Program-made: the position numbers and the translations under genes
Notes under the pieces: model-generated
What the model was told of the DNA's origin: nothing
The model's input: only the letters and a program-made list of their open reading frames with translations
The model's database searches: none
In this document: positions 7,459 through 16,300 of the stretch, piece by piece
Layout: each line of letters opens with the position of its first letter
Position numbering within the stretch: the first letter of the stretch is position 1
Source: Clostridia bacterium
GTDB taxonomy: Bacteria; Bacillota_A; Clostridia; Oscillospirales; Acutalibacteraceae
Assembly: GCA_024699005.1 (NCBI GenBank)
Contig: JAILQN010000024.1
Location: forward strand, 1-18,678
Reading direction: 5' to 3'
DNA length: 18,678 bases

Positions 7459-8673
7459 ATGAATTATATAAATGGCGGCGTCTGCGCCGCGAAAGGCTTC
7501 AAAGCCGGCGGAGTGCACTGCGGCATCCGCAAGAACAAAGATAAAAAGGATCTCGCTTTGATTTTCAGCGAGGTACGGGCGAGCGCGGCGGCGATATATA
7601 CGCTCAACCTTGTAAAAGGCGCGACGATAGCCGTCACCTGCCGCAATCTGAGCGACGGCGCGGCGCAGGCGGTCATCTGCAACAGCGGCAACGCCAACAC
7701 CTGCAACGCGGACGGCGAGACTGTCGCCGCAAAAATGTGCGGACTTGCGGGAAACGCTCTCGGCATTCCCGCATCCGATGTTATCGTTGCTTCCACCGGA
7801 GTCATCGGTGTCCCTCTTGATATCACTCCCATAGAAAACTCCATGGATGAGCTTGTCTCATCTTTGGGGGAAGACAACAGCGCCGCAGCGGCTGAGGCGA
7901 TAATGACCACCGATACGATAAAAAAGGAAGTCGCCGTTGAATTTGAACTCGGAGGAAAGACTTGCCGGATGGGCGGCATAGCCAAGGGTTCCGGCATGAT
8001 ACATCCGAACCTCGGCACCATGCTGGTGTTCATCACCACGGACACGGCTGTCAGTCCGGAGATGCTTGATAAGGCGATCCGCGCCGACGCCGAAAAGAGC
8101 TTCAATATGGTTTCCATCGACGGCGACACCTCCACCAACGACACCGTGGCGGTCATGGCGAACGGCATGGCGGGCAATCCGGAGATAACCGCCGAAGGTG
8201 AAGATTTCGAAGTCTTCAAAAACGCTCTGGGCATGCTGACGGAAAGGCTGTGCCGCATGATAGCCGGGGACGGCGAGGGCGCGACGAAGCTTATCGAGTG
8301 CAGGGTCGCAAACGGTCCGGACTGGCACACTTCCAAGACCGCAGCGAAAGCCGTCATCTGTTCGAGCCTTACAAAGGCCGCCATGTTCGGCGCGGACGCC
8401 AACTGGGGAAGGGTCCTCTGCGCCATAGGTTATTCCGGCGCGGACGTGGACGTGAACAAAATCGACGTGACGTTCCGTTCGATAGCGGGCGAAGTCCCGG
8501 TCTGCAAAGACGGCGCAGGCATAGAATTCAGCGAGGAGCTGGCAAAGCTCGTCCTTTCGGAGGACGAGATTATCATAGACGTCGATCTTAAATCCGGCGG
8601 CGTAAGCGCAGTCGCAAGAGGCTGCGACCTGACTTATGATTACGTCAGGATCAACGGAGACTACAGGACATAA
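7459..8673 (+). CDS. argJ: Glutamate N-acetyltransferase / ornithine acetyltransferase
   Basis: ArgJ moves the acetyl group from N-acetylornithine to glutamate, releasing ornithine and regenerating acetylglutamate. The 404-residue precursor is an Ntn-type enzyme that cuts itself. The cleavage motif KGSGMIHPNLG-TML places the cut between Gly186 and Thr187, giving alpha and beta chains of about 186 and 218 residues. Thr187 becomes the nucleophile. The oxyanion-hole segment STGVIG is at 112-117. The C-terminus YVRINGDYRT is typical. Bifunctional members can also use acetyl-CoA to start the pathway; no separate synthase gene lies in this cluster, but sequence alone does not settle that. The frame opens at TTG 7408. 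ATG 7459 is chosen because AAGGAAG (7443-7449) precedes it and it begins the conserved region. Confidence 0.96.
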   Translation: MNYINGGVCAAKGFKAGGVHCGIRKNKDKKDLALIFSEVRASAAAIYTLNLVKGATIAVTCRNLSDGAAQAVICNSGNANTCNADGETVAAKMCGLAGNALGIPASDVIVASTGVIGVPLDITPIENSMDELVSSLGEDNSAAAAEAIMTTDTIKKEVAVEFELGGKTCRMGGIAKGSGMIHPNLGTMLVFITTDTAVSPEMLDKAIRADAEKSFNMVSIDGDTSTNDTVAVMANGMAGNPEITAEGEDFEVFKNALGMLTERLCRMIAGDGEGATKLIECRVANGPDWHTSKTAAKAVICSSLTKAAMFGADANWGRVLCAIGYSGADVDVNKIDVTFRSIAGEVPVCKDGAGIEFSEELAKLVLSEDEIIIDVDLKSGGVSAVARGCDLTYDYVRINGDYRT

Positions 8674-8837
8674 TGTGCAATGTGCAATTAGTAATGTGTA
8701 ATTGCGCTTCGGATATAACAGCATTAAGCTCCCAGCCGCCCCGGAAGATGACAATAAGTTGATGGGGCGGTGAAAAGCCAGTTGGCAATGGAAAGGTGTG
8801 TCGCAATTACACATTACACATTGCTAATTGCTAATTC
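8674..8837. repeat. Facing heptad-repeat arms in the argJ-argB gap
   Basis: The left arm (8674-8705) follows the argJ stop directly: TGTGCAA, TGTGCAA, TTAGTAA, TGTGTAA, TTGC. The right arm (8803-8837) is GCAATTA, CACATTA, CACATTG, CTAATTG, CTAATTC. The inner 15 bases pair perfectly (8691-8705 with 8803-8817); further out the same heptad types occur in a different order. The loop folds too: CCGCCCC (8736-8742) pairs with GGGGCGG (8764-8770). The right arm ends 3 nt before the argB ribosome binding site. Confidence 0.85.
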
Positions 8838-8849
8838 ATTAAGGAATGA

Positions 8850-9704
8850 ATGACTATGGATAACAATTTGCGAGCTCAGATCCTTACTCAGGCTCTGCCG
8901 TATATCAGGGAATATACCGGCAAAACGATAGTGATAAAATACGGCGGGAACGCCATGATAAACGACGAGCTCAAAAAAGGAGTCATCGGCGATATCGTCC
9001 TGCTCGCTTCGATAGGCGTAAAGGTCGTCCTCGTGCACGGCGGCGGACCGGAGATCAGCGGCTTTATGAGCAGGGTCGGCAAACAGACCGAATTCATAGA
9101 CGGTCTGCGCGTGACCGACCGGGAGACCGCGGAGATCGCGCAGATGACCCTTGTGGGCAAGATAGGCAAGGAGATCGTCGGCATGATAAACAACCGCGGC
9201 GGCAGGGCGGTCGGCGTCAGCGGCGTGGACGATTCCATGATCACCGCGGAGAAGCTGGATGACAGGCACGGCTTCGTGGGCAGGATCACCGGCGTGGATA
9301 CCTCCCTGATAGGGACGTTCCTGGACGGCGGCATCATACCGGTAATCTCCCCGGTGGGCTGCGACGCGGAGGGGAACATCTACAACATAAACGCGGACAG
9401 CGCCGCCGCTGCGGTGGCGGGCGCGCTCAGGGCGGAGAGCCTTATAAACCTCTCCGACATCCCCGGGCTGCTGCGCGACAAAGACGATCCCGGGACCCTT
9501 ATTAAAAAGCTGTACGTCAGCGACGCGCCGGAGCTCGCGCACGAAGGAGTCATCTCCGGCGGCATGATCCCCAAGGTCGACTGCTGCATAGAGGCCATCC
9601 GCCGCGGCGTGAAAAAGGTCTTTATCATAGACGGACGCGTGCCGCACGCCATATTGCTGGAGACCCTGACGGACGAGGGACTTGGCACCATGTTTGTGGG
9701 ATAA
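8850..9704 (+). CDS. argB: Acetylglutamate kinase
   Basis: ArgB phosphorylates N-acetylglutamate with ATP, the second step of the pathway. The 284-residue protein has the amino acid kinase fold: KYGGNAM at 30-36 with Lys30 for the phosphates, the glycine loop HGGGPE at 63-68 for acetylglutamate, Arg87 in GLRVTD, and GGMIPKV at 237-243 with the conserved Lys242. The N-terminal helix before KTIVIKYGG (about residues 7-22) is the element that in arginine-inhibited enzymes builds the hexamer, so feedback inhibition by arginine is likely but inferred. AAGGA (8841-8845) precedes two possible starts, ATG 8850 and ATG 8856, which differ by two residues; either is possible. It follows the argJ-argB heptad hairpin. 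Confidence 0.95.
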   Translation: MTMDNNLRAQILTQALPYIREYTGKTIVIKYGGNAMINDELKKGVIGDIVLLASIGVKVVLVHGGGPEISGFMSRVGKQTEFIDGLRVTDRETAEIAQMTLVGKIGKEIVGMINNRGGRAVGVSGVDDSMITAEKLDDRHGFVGRITGVDTSLIGTFLDGGIIPVISPVGCDAEGNIYNINADSAAAAVAGALRAESLINLSDIPGLLRDKDDPGTLIKKLYVSDAPELAHEGVISGGMIPKVDCCIEAIRRGVKKVFIIDGRVPHAILLETLTDEGLGTMFVG

Positions 9705-9705
9705 A

Positions 9706-9812
9706 CTTTTAGCTTTTAGCTTTGAGCTTTGAGCTTTGAGATTGAGCTTCTCTGATCCGAAAAATCGTATCTTTACCGAAAAAACTCAATGCTCAACGCT
9801 CAACACTCAAAG
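9706..9812. repeat. Facing heptad-repeat arms in the argB-argD gap
   Basis: The left arm (9706-9746) begins 1 nt after the argB stop: CTTTTAG twice, CTTTGAG three times, then a shortened ATTGAG. The right arm (9785-9812) is CTCAATG, CTCAACG, CTCAACA, CTCAAAG. CTTTGAG and CTCAAAG are exact complements, so the arms can form an imperfect hairpin around a loop of about 38 nt. The right arm ends 12 nt before the argD ribosome binding site AAGGTGAT. Confidence 0.82.
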
Positions 9813-9836
9813 CCAGATATGCGGAAGGTGATATAA

Positions 9837-11012
9837 TTGAGTATTATAAATGACTACGGCAAATACATAGCCGGCACCTACTCCCGTTTCCCCGTGACCC
9901 TCGTGGAGGGCAAGGGCGCGACCGCGTGGGATATCGACGGCAAAGAGTATATCGACCTCGGCTCCGGCATAGGGGTCAATTCCTTCGGCTGGTGCGACGA
10001 CGAATGGATCTTCGCCGTGGAGAAGCAGCTCGATATGCTCCAACACACGTCGAATCTGTTTTACACTCTGCCCGGACTGGAGCTCGCGAAGCTCCTCTGC
10101 AAGAAGTCCGGCATGGAGAAATGCTTCTTCGGCAACTCCGGAGCGGAGGCCAACGAGTGCGCCGTAAAGACCGCGCGCAAATACTCCCTGGACAAATACG
10201 GCGATCCGGAGAGGAATGTCGTCGTAACGTTAAAATCGAGCTTTCACGGCAGGACCCTCGCGACCCTCGCCGCCACCGGTCAGGACGCTTTCCATACCAC
10301 TTTCGGGCCTTTTCCGCAGGGATTCGTCTACGCGGACGCCGGAGATTTTGAACTGTTCAGAGCGGCTGCGGAACAGAACGGAAAGGTCTGCGCCGTGATG
10401 ATGGAGATGATCCAGGGCGAGGGCGGAGTCAACGTGCTGGAAAAAGATTACGTTCGGTCGGTCGTCGATTACTGCCGCGAAAACGATATACTCGTTATCG
10501 TGGACGAGGTGCAGACCGGCAACGGCAGGACCGGGAAATTCTACTCTTATCAGCATTTCGGTTTCGTTCCGGATCTCGTTTCCACTGCGAAGGGCGTCGC
10601 CGGCGGTCTGCCCATGGGCGTATGCCTGTTCGGCGAAAAAGTGAAAGACGTTATGACTCCCGGTTCCCACGGCTCCACCTTCGGAATGAATCCCGTGGTG
10701 TGCGCCGGCGCCGTGTCGGTGGTAAAACGCATGGACGACGAATTCCTCGCTTCCGTTACCGCCAAAGGCGAGTATATACGCGAAAGGCTTTCGGCGTGCA
10801 GAAACGTAACGGGTATATCCGGCATGGGGCTCATGCTCGGAGTGGAAACTCCCCGGGACGCGAAGGAGGTCGTTTCGGAATGCATCGCGGCGGGCGCGCT
10901 CCCGCTGACCGCGAAAAACAAAATCAGGCTGCTGCCTCCGCTCAATATCACGGAGGCGGAACTGGAAAAAGCCATGGATATTCTTGTAAAAGTGTTGAGT
11001 GTTGAGAGTTGA
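9837..11012 (+). CDS. argD: Acetylornithine aminotransferase
   Basis: ArgD is a class III PLP aminotransferase. It converts N-acetylglutamate semialdehyde and glutamate to N-acetylornithine and 2-oxoglutarate, and some members also serve lysine synthesis. The protein is 391 residues. NSGAEANE (100-107) holds the PLP phosphate, FHGRT is at 136-140, VDEVQTG (222-228) carries the Asp that contacts the pyridine nitrogen, and Lys252 in STAKGVAGG is the Schiff-base lysine. The start is TTG at 9837, 4 nt after AAGGTGAT (9825-9832); no ATG is available near the conserved N-terminus, and the context TTGAGTATT equals that of manA. The last six residues, LSVES and the Val before them, and the stop are encoded by a heptad repeat, so the tail is probably a late addition. 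Confidence 0.95.
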   Translation: MSIINDYGKYIAGTYSRFPVTLVEGKGATAWDIDGKEYIDLGSGIGVNSFGWCDDEWIFAVEKQLDMLQHTSNLFYTLPGLELAKLLCKKSGMEKCFFGNSGAEANECAVKTARKYSLDKYGDPERNVVVTLKSSFHGRTLATLAATGQDAFHTTFGPFPQGFVYADAGDFELFRAAAEQNGKVCAVMMEMIQGEGGVNVLEKDYVRSVVDYCRENDILVIVDEVQTGNGRTGKFYSYQHFGFVPDLVSTAKGVAGGLPMGVCLFGEKVKDVMTPGSHGSTFGMNPVVCAGAVSVVKRMDDEFLASVTAKGEYIRERLSACRNVTGISGMGLMLGVETPRDAKEVVSECIAAGALPLTAKNKIRLLPPLNITEAELEKAMDILVKVLSVES

Positions 11013-11096
11013 GTGTTGAGATATATAAACGATCAGCAGTCTTTTTCTCAAACCCCAACAGTCAAAGCTCAAAACTCAAAGCTCAAAACTCAATAA
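10992..11096. repeat. Facing heptad-repeat arms over the argD end and argD-argF gap
   Basis: The left arm (10992-11019) is GTGTTGA, GTGTTGA, GAGTTGA, GTGTTGA, and the argD stop TGA (11010-11012) is inside it. The right arm (11048-11096) has seven heptads built on TCAAAAC and TCAAAGC. They can pair imperfectly across a loop of about 28 nt. The right arm runs into the argF ribosome binding site (AAGGTGAT at 11095-11102), so a hairpin here could influence argF translation. Confidence 0.82.
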
Positions 11097-11108
11097 GGTG
11101 ATAGATTC

Positions 11109-12017
11109 ATGAAACATCTGCTTAAACTGGGCGACCTGTCCGAAAAGGAGATACTCTCCGTACTTAACCTTGCCGATCAGCTCAAATACGAAAAACGCAA
11201 CGGCATAGAGCATCATCTGCTGAAGGGCAAGACCCTGGGAATGATATTCACGAAATCCTCCACGCGCACCCGGGTCTCCTTCGAGGTGGGCATGTACGAT
11301 CTGGGAGGCAGCGCGCTTTTCCTGTCCAACGCCAATACCCAGATGGGAAGGGGCGAGCCGGTGGAAGACACCGCCCGGGTGCTGTCGCGCTATCTCGACG
11401 GCATCATGATCAGGACCTTCGATCAGGAGGACGTGGAGACCCTGGCGCGGTACGGCTCTATCCCGATCATCAACGGCCTTACCGATTACTGCCACCCGTG
11501 CCAGGTGCTGGCGGACCTTATGACGATCCGCGAGCGCAAGAACACCTTCAAGGGTATGAAGCTCTGCTTTATCGGCGACGGCAACAATATGGCGAATTCG
11601 CTTATCGTCGGCGGATTAAAGGTCGGCATGAGCGTCTCGATCGGCTGTCCGGAGGGTTATCATCCCGACGCGGACATAATCAAATGGGCTGAGACGACCG
11701 GCAGATTCGAACTGACGGACGATATATACGCCGCGGCGAAGGACGCGGACGTGATGTATACCGACGTATGGGCGTCCATGGGCGAAGAGGGCGAAGCGGA
11801 GATCAGGAAAAAGGCGTTCGCCGGCTATCAGATAAACGCGGATCTTATGAAGGCCGCCAGGCCCGACGCCATGGTCCTGCACTGTCTGCCCGCGCACCGC
11901 GGCGAGGAGATCACCGCCGACGTGCTGGAAGCCCACGCGGAAGAGATATTCGAGGAGGCGGAGAACCGTCTCCACGCGCAGAAAGCGGTTATGGTGAAAT
12001 TGATGGGGCAGCAGTAA
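11109..12017 (+). CDS. argF: Ornithine carbamoyltransferase
   Basis: This enzyme joins ornithine and carbamoyl phosphate to give citrulline, the step where the products of argJ and carAB meet. The 302-residue protein has the carbamoyl phosphate motif STRTR at 51-55, HPCQ at 129-132, the ornithine-binding SMG loop at 223-225 and HCLPAHRG at 258-265 with the reactive Cys259. These separate it from aspartate carbamoyltransferase. Active enzymes of this family are trimers in the cytosol. ATG 11109 is preceded by AAGGTGAT, 6 nt away. It sits between two heptad-repeat hairpins. An anabolic role is favoured by the arginine-synthesis neighbours; there is no arginine deiminase or carbamate kinase nearby. 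Confidence 0.96.
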   Translation: MKHLLKLGDLSEKEILSVLNLADQLKYEKRNGIEHHLLKGKTLGMIFTKSSTRTRVSFEVGMYDLGGSALFLSNANTQMGRGEPVEDTARVLSRYLDGIMIRTFDQEDVETLARYGSIPIINGLTDYCHPCQVLADLMTIRERKNTFKGMKLCFIGDGNNMANSLIVGGLKVGMSVSIGCPEGYHPDADIIKWAETTGRFELTDDIYAAAKDADVMYTDVWASMGEEGEAEIRKKAFAGYQINADLMKAARPDAMVLHCLPAHRGEEITADVLEAHAEEIFEEAENRLHAQKAVMVKLMGQQ

Positions 12018-12053
12018 TGCAGCTGTTTTTCAATCTGTATGCGGATCAAGAGT

Positions 12054-12217
12054 AAGTATGAAGTATGAAGTATGACCGCGGGCATGAGCTTTCTGCCGTT
12101 CATGGATGGAAATCATATCCGAAAACCTGAGAAATCAACGGCATAAGCAAACGGGGCGGAAAAAGAATATTTTTGCGCAATTGTTCAGCTCAATTTCATA
12201 CTTCATACTTCATACTT
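12054..12217. repeat. Perfect heptad-repeat hairpin in the argF-carA gap
   Basis: The 225-bp gap carries AGTATGA three times (12055-12075) and TCATACT three times (12196-12216). With the flanking A-T pair this is a perfect 22-bp inverted repeat. The 120-nt loop contains its own stem: GCTT and TGCCGTT (12088-12100) pair with AACGGCA and AAGC (12137-12148). The right arm ends 14 nt before the carA ribosome binding site. No promoter or ARG box with good matches was found in the loop. Confidence 0.9.
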
Positions 12218-12242
12218 GATACGACCGGTCAAGGAGTAGTTT

Positions 12243-13310
12243 ATGAAAAAAAGATATCTTATCCTCGCCACCGGCGAGATATTTGAGGGTGAGGCCTTCG
12301 GCGCGGACGCTTCCGCCGTCGGCGAGCTGGTGTTCACCACCGGCATGGACGGCTATATTGAAACTCTGACCGATCCGAGCTATTACGGGCAGATAGTCAT
12401 GCACACCTTCCCGCTTATAGGCAATTACGGCATGATAAGCGAGGATATGGAGTCCGACAGCTCAGTGGTGCGCGGTTACGTCGTAAGAGATCATTGCGTC
12501 AGCCCCTCCAATTTCCGCAGCGAGGGGGATATCGACGCGTTCCTGAAAGCAAAGGGCATACCCGGGATCTGCGGCGTGGACACCCGCAGGATCACAAGGA
12601 TCATCAGGGATTCCGGAGTTATGAACGCATGTATCACGGACGATCCAGCCGCCGCGGACATGACCGCGGTTAAGGATTACAGGATAACCGGCGCCGTGGC
12701 GCAGGTGAGCATACGCGAAAAGCATGTTTTTCCGGCAGACGGAGAAATGAAACACCGGGTCGCGCTTCTGGATTTCGGCGAAAAATACAATATAGTCCGC
12801 TCCCTTCAGGCAAGGGGCTGCGAGGTCACCGTGCTGCCTTATAACACAGGCGCGGAGGAAGTCCTTGCTCTCGATCCCGACGGTATAATGCTGACGAACG
12901 GCCCCGGCGATCCGGCGGAGAATACCGGAGTCATAGAGGAGCTCAAAAAGCTGCTGGGCAAAAAACCGATATTCGGCATCTGCCTGGGGCACCAGCTGCT
13001 GGCTCTCGCCGCCGGAGCGAAGACGGAAAAGCTCAAATACGGCCACCGCGGCGCCAATCAGCCGGTCAAGCGTCTTTCGGACGGCAGGGTGTTCATCACC
13101 AGCCAGAACCACGGCTACGCGGTAAAAAGCGACACGCTGGACAAGTCCGTTGCCTTGGAGAGCTTCGTCAACGCCAACGATTTTACGAACGAAGGCATCG
13201 ATTATCCCGCGTACCGCGCGTTCACGGTCCAGTTTCATCCCGAGGCCTGCGCCGGCCCCAAGGACACCGGATTTTTGTTTGACAGATTTGTCGAGGAGCT
13301 GAAATCATGA
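12243..13310 (+). CDS. carA: Carbamoyl-phosphate synthetase small subunit (glutaminase)
   Basis: CarA hydrolyses glutamine and passes ammonia through a tunnel to CarB. The 355-residue protein has the N-terminal CPSase small-chain domain (about 1-150, including TTGMDGYIETLTDPSY) and a class I glutamine amidotransferase domain. Its triad is Cys247 (FGICLGHQ), His332 and Glu334 (FHPEA). TNGPGDP at 218-224 lies near the oxyanion and glutamine site. ATG 12243 follows AAGGAG (12231-12236) by 6 nt. The stop codon overlaps the carB start as ATGA, so the two subunits are translationally coupled and probably made in equal amounts. Its place in the arginine cluster suggests a role mainly in arginine supply, though pyrimidines need the same product. 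Confidence 0.96.
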   Translation: MKKRYLILATGEIFEGEAFGADASAVGELVFTTGMDGYIETLTDPSYYGQIVMHTFPLIGNYGMISEDMESDSSVVRGYVVRDHCVSPSNFRSEGDIDAFLKAKGIPGICGVDTRRITRIIRDSGVMNACITDDPAAADMTAVKDYRITGAVAQVSIREKHVFPADGEMKHRVALLDFGEKYNIVRSLQARGCEVTVLPYNTGAEEVLALDPDGIMLTNGPGDPAENTGVIEELKKLLGKKPIFGICLGHQLLALAAGAKTEKLKYGHRGANQPVKRLSDGRVFITSQNHGYAVKSDTLDKSVALESFVNANDFTNEGIDYPAYRAFTVQFHPEACAGPKDTGFLFDRFVEELKS

Positions 13311-16300
13311 AGGATCCCTCAATCAAAAAGGTACTTGTTATCGGTTCCGGCCCTATCGTGATAGGGCAGGCGGCGGAGTTCGACTACGCCGGCACTCAGG
13401 CTTGCAGAGTCCTGAAAAACGAGGGCGTCAACGTCGTGCTGGTGAACTCCAACCCGGCGACTATCATGACGGATAAGGCGCTGGCGGACGAGATCTACCT
13501 TGAGCCGCTGACTCTTGAGACGGTCATGCGTATCATTGACAAAGAAAAGCCCGACGCGGTCCTTGCCGGTCTGGGCGGGCAGACCGGTCTTACCATCGGT
13601 ATGCAGCTGACCAAAAACGGTTTCCTCGCGTCGCGGGGGGTCCGCCTGATCGGCACCAACGCCGACGCTATCGACAAAGCGGAGGACAGGGAGCTGTTCA
13701 AGGAGGCTATGGAGGCCATCGGACAGCCGGTCATACCGTCCGATATAGCCAACGATGCGGATACCGCCCTTGCCATAGCGGACAGGATCGGTTACCCGGT
13801 CATAGTGCGTCCCGCCTTCACCTTGGGAGGCGCCGGCGGCGGCGTGGCATATAACCGCGATGAGCTTCTGCCCATCGTCAACAACGGTCTGCTGCTTTCT
13901 CCCATCACTCAGGTACTTATCGAAAAATACATATACGGCTGGAAGGAGATCGAGTTCGAGGTCATGCGCGACCACGCGGGCAACACGATCTCCATCTGCT
14001 CCATGGAGAATTTCGACCCGGTCGGAGTTCATACGGGCGACAGTATAGTTATAGCCCCTGCGGTCACGCTGTCCGACAAGGAGTATCAGATGCTCCGCTC
14101 CGCGTCCCTGAAGATCATCGACAGCTTAGGGATAGAGGGCGGATGCAACTGCCAGTTCGCGCTCGATCCGGAATCGTTCGAGTACGCTGTCATCGAGGTC
14201 AACCCCAGGGTCTCGCGTTCTTCCGCGCTGGCGTCAAAGGCGTCCGGTTATCCTATAGCCAAGGTCACCGCGAAGATCGCGCTGGGCTATACTCTGGACG
14301 AGATAAAAAACGACGTCACAGGCGTGACCTGCGCCTGTTTCGAGCCGGCGCTGGACTACGTGGTCGTGAAACTGCCCAAGTGGCCCTTCGATAAATTCTA
14401 TACGGTAAAAAGACAGCTCGGCACCCAGATGAAGGCGACCGGCGAGGTCATGGCTATAGCTCCGACCTTCGAGGCGGCTCTTATGAAGGCGATAAGAGGC
14501 GCGGAGATCTCTCTTGACACTCTCAATAATCCTCTTCTCAAAGATCCCAACCTTGATATCATCAAAAAGCTCTATGATATGGACGATATCAGGGTGTTCA
14601 CGGTATTTGAAGCCATTCGCAGAGGGGTGCCCACGTCTGTTATACACGACATTACCAAGATAGACGAGTGGTTTATCGATAAAATCAGGCTGTTGGCGGA
14701 ATTTGAAAATACTGTGCAATGTGCAGTGTGCAATGTGCAATTGTCGGAGGAACTCTATCTCCGCGGAAAGCAGCTGGGCTACACCGACGCGGCGTTGAAG
14801 AGGATCTCCGGCTGCGAACTGCCCGCTCACCGCGACGCCGTTTATAAGATGGTCGATACCTGCGCGGCGGAGTTCAGGGCTCAGACACCGTATTTCTATT
14901 CCACATACGACGACGAATGCGAAGCGCGCGAAATGCTCGGAGAGAACGACGCAGCCGGCAAATCGAAAAAGCGTATAATCGTTTTGGGTTCCGGCCCCAT
15001 CAGGATCGGACAGGGCATAGAATTCGACTATTCTTCCGTTCACTGCGTGTGGACGCTCAAGAGTCTCGGCTACGAGGTCGCGATCATAAACAACAACCCC
15101 GAAACCGTTTCCACCGACTTCGACACCGCCGACAGGCTCTATTTTGAGCCGCTCACGCCGGAGGACGTTCTGAACGTCATCAACGTCGAGAAGCCGGAGG
15201 GCATAGTCGTGGCGTTCGGCGGGCAGACCGCCATAAAACTGACGAAATTCCTGGACGAAAACGGCTTCACCATACTCGGCACTTCCGCCGAGAGCATAGA
15301 TATCGCCGAGGACAGGGAGCGCTTTGACTCTCTGCTTGAGCAGTTCAATATCCGCCGTCCGAAGGGTATGGGCGTCCTGACGCTCGACGAGGCGCTCGCC
15401 GCCGCAAAGACTCTCGGTTACCCGGTGCTGCTGCGGCCGTCCTACGTTATCGGCGGGCAGAATATGACTATCGCCTACAACGACGGCGACGTCCGGCAGT
15501 ATATGAACATCATCCTTTCCGGCAGCATAGAGAATCCCGTGCTGGTGGACAAGTACATGATGGGTTCGGAACTGGAGGTCGACGTTATATCAGACGGCAG
15601 GGACGTGCTCATACCGGGCATCATGCAGCATATAGAGCGCGCCGGCGTACACTCGGGCGACTCCATAGCCGTCTATCCGCCCTATAATCTGCGCGACAGC
15701 ATGAAAGAAACGATCATCGAGTGCTCCACCAGCCTCGCTCTCGCGCTTAAAACAAAAGGCCTTGTAAATATCCAGTATCTTATTTACGACAAGAAGCTTT
15801 ACGTTATAGAGGTCAATCCAAGGGCGTCAAGGACGATACCGTATATCAGCAAGGTCACCGGCGTGCCCATGGTGGATATTGCCACAAGAGTCATGACCGG
15901 TTCGCCTCTTAAAGACCTGGGCTACGGCACCGGACTCTACAAGACTCCTCCGTACTTCGCGGTCAAAGTGCCGGTCTTCTCTTTTGAGAAACTGCTTGAC
16001 GCCAATTCCTCGTTAGGACCGGAGATGAAGTCCACAGGCGAGGTGCTGGGCGTGGGCAAGACCATGCGCGAGGCGCTGTTCAAGGGGCTCGTCTCCGCCG
16101 GATATTCCATCTCTCCGAAATCGGATATCGGCGAACAGGGCGTATATATCACCGTAAAGGACGAGGATAAACCAGAAGTCGTTCAGCTTGCCAAAAGATT
16201 CAGCGATCTGGGTTATAAGATCTACGCTACCGAGGGCACGGCAACGGCTATCCGCAGCATAGATATAGACGTGACTGTGGTAAACAAGCTTTACGATCAC

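Noticed and set aside
12166..12180. ARG box before carA (GAATATTTTTGCGC)
   Set aside because: Only about 10 of 14 positions match and the second half-site is lost.
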